DNA of 33,478 nucleotides from Nanobdellota archaeon (GTDB taxonomy: Archaea > Nanobdellota > Nanobdellia > Woesearchaeales > GW2011-AR15): contig JAHIYL010000157.1 in assembly GCA_018815145.1 (NCBI GenBank), forward strand, positions 1 to 33,478. The letters run 5' to 3'. Positions 31,042 through 33,478 of this stretch are shown in pieces (within the stretch, counting starts at the first letter, position 1; the number at the start of each line of letters is the position of its first letter). The notes beneath the pieces were generated by a model that saw only the letters and a list, made by a program, of their open reading frames with translations, was not told where the DNA came from and made no database searches. The translations under genes and the position numbers were made by a program.

Positions 31042-32130
31042 TCAAAATAGGAATTTCCAATATCTCAGAAGCCTTGGCTCAACTGCAACTGCCTTTAGTC
31101 CCAGTTTGATAAGATTGTCACGCTCTTCCTCAAAAAGCAGTTTTTTCATACGTTTTTTGTTGCAGAGCATCACCAGTTCATTCCAGTCTTTTTCAGAGAA
31201 TCTATCCATAACTTTTCTGAATTGCGAATGAAAAAATAGCTCAAGCCCTATCTTCCTTTTCAATATCTCTGAATAAGATTTCTTTTTTATCAAAGCTGTC
31301 GCAAGACTTTTTGCACCTATCAATCCCTGAATTATTCCTCCTCCTGTCGTTGCTTTTACCTGGCATGCAGCATCTCCTACCAAAAAAATATTCTTCTTTT
31401 CAAAACTAAACTTATAATCATATATAGGAATTATTCCGGCCTGCATCTCAATGATACTGCTCTTTTTTATCTGCAGTTTTTTCAGAAAACTGTCAAAAAT
31501 CGGTTTTGGTCTATGATAAGACGCAATCCCTATCCTCACTGTGTCTTTGTCTTCAGGCACAATCCAGGCAAACTGTCCTATATATGGATAGAATTCTACA
31601 GCATTGTCATTAGGATATTTTATTCTTGCCTGATGCCCAAGCAGGAATTTTCTTTTTGTGTAGATAGCTGAAGATTTGGCAACTCTTGATTGCGGTCCAT
31701 CCGCACCTATAAGAAAATCTGTCTCAATTACATTTATTTTATCATCTTTTTTGACTTTGAATTCAATCTTACCATTCTTCTTCATGATGTCAATAAATTT
31801 TGCTCCCAAGATAAATTTTACTCCTTCTTTTTCTGCAATCTCCTTAAGATGTTGATCAAATTTTGCCCTGTCCAACACAAAATTTTCTTTGATTTTAAGC
31901 TCAATATATCTGCCTTCGGGAGAATATATCCTCACCCTGTTCACTTTGTTTACCACAAAACTGTCAGAAGGAGCTATGATATTCTTAAATAAATTACTCA
32001 CAATCCCTGTGCATTGGACCGGTTCACCTACTTTTTTATGCTCTTCAAATACAATGACTTTTCTCTTATTTTTTGCAAGCAGGTACGCAAGGTAATTCCC
32101 TACAGGTCCGGCACCTATGATTGAGATCAT
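31042..32130 (-). CDS. Geranylgeranyl reductase family FAD-dependent oxidoreductase
   Basis: The 362-residue flavoprotein begins with the dinucleotide fold IIGAGPVGNYLAYLLAKN (residues 4-21) and EEH. It continues with GEPVQCTGIVS (the family's substrate/FAD segment), DRAKFDQHL, LIGADGPQSRVA and the second FAD motif FLVGDAACQVKATTGGGIIQGL (about 248-269). Archaeal members reduce the double bonds of geranylgeranyl chains to make saturated phytanyl membrane lipids, and this is the likeliest role. Related enzymes act on other isoprenoids or halogenate, so substrate is inferred from family. It is 101 bp upstream of gyrA on the same strand but gyrA has its own promoter. Upstream promoter signals are weak (AATTTAAATG, about 32157-32166, minus strand). 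Confidence 0.9.
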   Translation of the reverse strand: MISIIGAGPVGNYLAYLLAKNKRKVIVFEEHKKVGEPVQCTGIVSNLFKNIIAPSDSFVVNKVNRVRIYSPEGRYIELKIKENFVLDRAKFDQHLKEIAEKEGVKFILGAKFIDIMKKNGKIEFKVKKDDKINVIETDFLIGADGPQSRVAKSSAIYTKRKFLLGHQARIKYPNDNAVEFYPYIGQFAWIVPEDKDTVRIGIASYHRPKPIFDSFLKKLQIKKSSIIEMQAGIIPIYDYKFSFEKKNIFLVGDAACQVKATTGGGIIQGLIGAKSLATALIKKKSYSEILKRKIGLELFFHSQFRKVMDRFSEKDWNELVMLCNKKRMKKLLFEEERDNLIKLGLKAVAVEPRLLRYWKFLF

Positions 32131-32211
32131 ATTCTGTTCTTAAGATTTATCAGTTCATTTAAATTAATTCCTGTAATACGTAGTCCCTGAAAAGTAGTCT
32201 AAAATAATAAT

Positions 32212-32221
32212 ATTTATATAT
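32212..32221 (+). promoter_or_regulatory. TATA box of the cysteine-rich surface protein gene
   Basis: ATTTATATAT lies about 70 bp before the ATG at 32288. Initiation near 32243 gives a leader of about 45 nt containing GGAG (32275-32278) and AGGG (32281-32284) ribosome-binding candidates. Confidence 0.45.
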
Positions 32222-32287
32222 AGGTTGTTGTTACTTGGTAGTAATTTATCGCATTATTCAAACTAAAAACAGATGGAGAAAGGGAAA

Positions 32288-33478
32288 ATGAATGCAAAAA
32301 ACATGTATCTTCTATTTTTGATTATCAGTTCAATTCTATTCATAAGCATAAGCAGTTCAGTCAATGCTGTCGGCACCTGCACAGGAAGCTGTGAAAGCGG
32401 ATCTCAATGCAATGTCTATGGAAACCCTAATCCCGGAAAAGTGTGGAGCTGCAAGAACACTGGTTCGTATTATGAATGCATCCAGACCAGTGCAGACAAT
32501 TGCGATTACCTTGACTGCAGCCTTGGGTGGAGAGACTGCGGCTGCGATGTATCCGGCTGTGAACAGAGATGTGAATCACAGTATGCAAATCAGCCTGGAT
32601 ATCATACAAGGACTGAATTCTGTGATGATTGCGGCCAGAAATTCACTTGTGATTGTTATATACAAGAAGTGCCTAATCTCTTCTGTGGAGATGGGGCAAT
32701 AAATCAATACTGGGAAAAATGCGACCTGAACGGAGACAACGGAAGAGACAAGAATAATGACGGCGTATTTGGTCCGGGCGAATGCAGAACCGACTGTACC
32801 TACTGCGGGGATGCTGATACACAATTCTATACTGAAGCCTGTGACTATAAAGACACTATATACAAGAATTGTGCAACCTTTCCTAATGATCCAAATTGCT
32901 GCAGAGACAATTCTTATGGAAGAAATATGTGCACCTACTGTGGCGACGGTAAAGTACAGACCGGTCTTGAAGAGTGCGAATACAAATCTCATTGCACTGC
33001 AATCACCGGAAAAATTCTCCTGTCATGCAATTCTGATTGCGTTTGTGTATATGAAGATGCTTTTGGATGCATAGATGGATATAAAAGAGATACTACCGGA
33101 ATCGGTCTTCCTCTTTGGGAAATAACAACAGAATATGTGAATGATCCAAGCATCCGGTACATTGCATATACTGATTCATCAGGATATTACAAATTTCCTC
33201 AGTTGATAATCGGCACGTGGAAAGTGACTGAGACAATGAAATCAGGATGGGCTGTTGCCAGCGGGTACTCAATAAGCTACAATAAATATGTTTCTGTGGG
33301 TTCTACTTGTGCTGTTGCAAATTTTAAGAATAAGCAAGTGCCGACTCTCGGATGTGTTGAAGGCATCAAAAGAGATGATAACCATATAGGGCTTTCGGGA
33401 TGGACAATACATGCTAAAAAAGTCGGACAGCCTGATTCAAGCGGAAAGACTGCTGTCACCGGAAGTGACGGCAGCTAT
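32288..33478 (+). CDS. Secreted cysteine-rich surface protein with SdrD/Cna-B-like repeats, 3' end outside window
   Basis: The frame is open from the ATG at 32288 to the last base (397 codons, no stop), so the gene continues beyond the window. Residues 1-28 form a signal peptide (NMYLLFLIISSILFISISSSVNA). The next 220 residues are very cysteine-rich, with CGDG/CGDA units (FCGDGAINQYWEKCDLNGD, TYCGDGKVQTGLEECEY) resembling the cysteine-rich repeats of bacterial surface proteins. From about residue 257 come two SdrD-B/Cna-B-like beta repeats: GCIDGYKRDTTGIGLPLWEI ... GYYKFPQL ... VTETMKSGW, then GCVEGIKRDDNHIGLSGW. The protein is probably an exported, disulfide-rich adhesin or stalk, and a plausible client of the thioredoxin pair. 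Confidence 0.85.
   Translation, partial: MNAKNMYLLFLIISSILFISISSSVNAVGTCTGSCESGSQCNVYGNPNPGKVWSCKNTGSYYECIQTSADNCDYLDCSLGWRDCGCDVSGCEQRCESQYANQPGYHTRTEFCDDCGQKFTCDCYIQEVPNLFCGDGAINQYWEKCDLNGDNGRDKNNDGVFGPGECRTDCTYCGDADTQFYTEACDYKDTIYKNCATFPNDPNCCRDNSYGRNMCTYCGDGKVQTGLEECEYKSHCTAITGKILLSCNSDCVCVYEDAFGCIDGYKRDTTGIGLPLWEITTEYVNDPSIRYIAYTDSSGYYKFPQLIIGTWKVTETMKSGWAVASGYSISYNKYVSVGSTCAVANFKNKQVPTLGCVEGIKRDDNHIGLSGWTIHAKKVGQPDSSGKTAVTGSDGSY

Noticed and set aside
32364..32702. Open frame of 112 codons in the cysteine-rich gene region
   Set aside because: It is a shifted frame of the long open frame from 32288, which has a signal peptide, domains and start signals.

Overview
The window looks archaeal, most likely from a DPANN-type genome close to Woesearchaeota or Pacearchaeota. 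That placement is an inference. The evidence is: TATA-like boxes about 26-30 bp upstream of many start codons (leaderless style), an archaeal MBF1 factor, an archaeal S16-type secreted protease, a geranylgeranyl-reductase-like flavoprotein for archaeal lipids, a THUMP methyltransferase-like protein, a PGF-pre-PGF surface domain, and a bacterial-type GyrA of the kind some archaea acquired. The DNA is AT-rich and densely packed.

Layout. 1-1473: end of a SAM methyltransferase, a 71-residue helical protein and a Ncs2/CTU2-like tRNA-thiolation relative with no PP-loop. 1483-1793: a gene-free stretch with a TATA box and two strong hairpins, the best non-coding RNA candidate. 1794-6477 (minus): topA, a tightly linked unknown gene and an extracytoplasmic Lon-like protease. 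6559-6960: a small cysteine-rich lipoprotein. 7009-8504: a complete insertion sequence with 19-bp perfect inverted repeats, a 5-bp target duplication, a DDE transposase and a 53-residue AbrB-like protein with a palindromic operator over its predicted transcription start.

8550-25465 is a cell-envelope block. It holds a nucleotide-sugar epimerase, a small membrane protein, two tandem GT-C-like membrane proteins (the second lacks the acidic pair seen in the first), a MurG/MGDG-synthase-like glycosyltransferase, a Yip1 protein, two processive GT2 synthases, and two membrane-anchored thioredoxin-fold proteins (one with CxxC, one without). Divergent from the last is a 2210-residue surface protein, extremely rich in N-glycosylation sequons, with repeated Ig-like units, a LamG-like domain, a PGF-pre-PGF domain, a membrane anchor and a cytoplasmic tail of two GW repeats. 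The arrangement suggests one system for making, folding and glycosylating a surface polymer or adhesin.

25470-32130: MBF1 and a THUMP methyltransferase-like protein with ruined catalytic motifs, a DHH phosphoesterase, gyrA (no gyrB beside it) and the FAD reductase. 32288 to the end: the 5' part of another secreted, cysteine-rich surface protein with SdrD/Cna-B-like repeats, open at the window edge.

A recurring theme is catalytic paralogues that have lost their motifs (Ncs2-like, GT-C 2, DsbA-like, THUMP-MTase). This may point to non-catalytic partner or scaffold roles.
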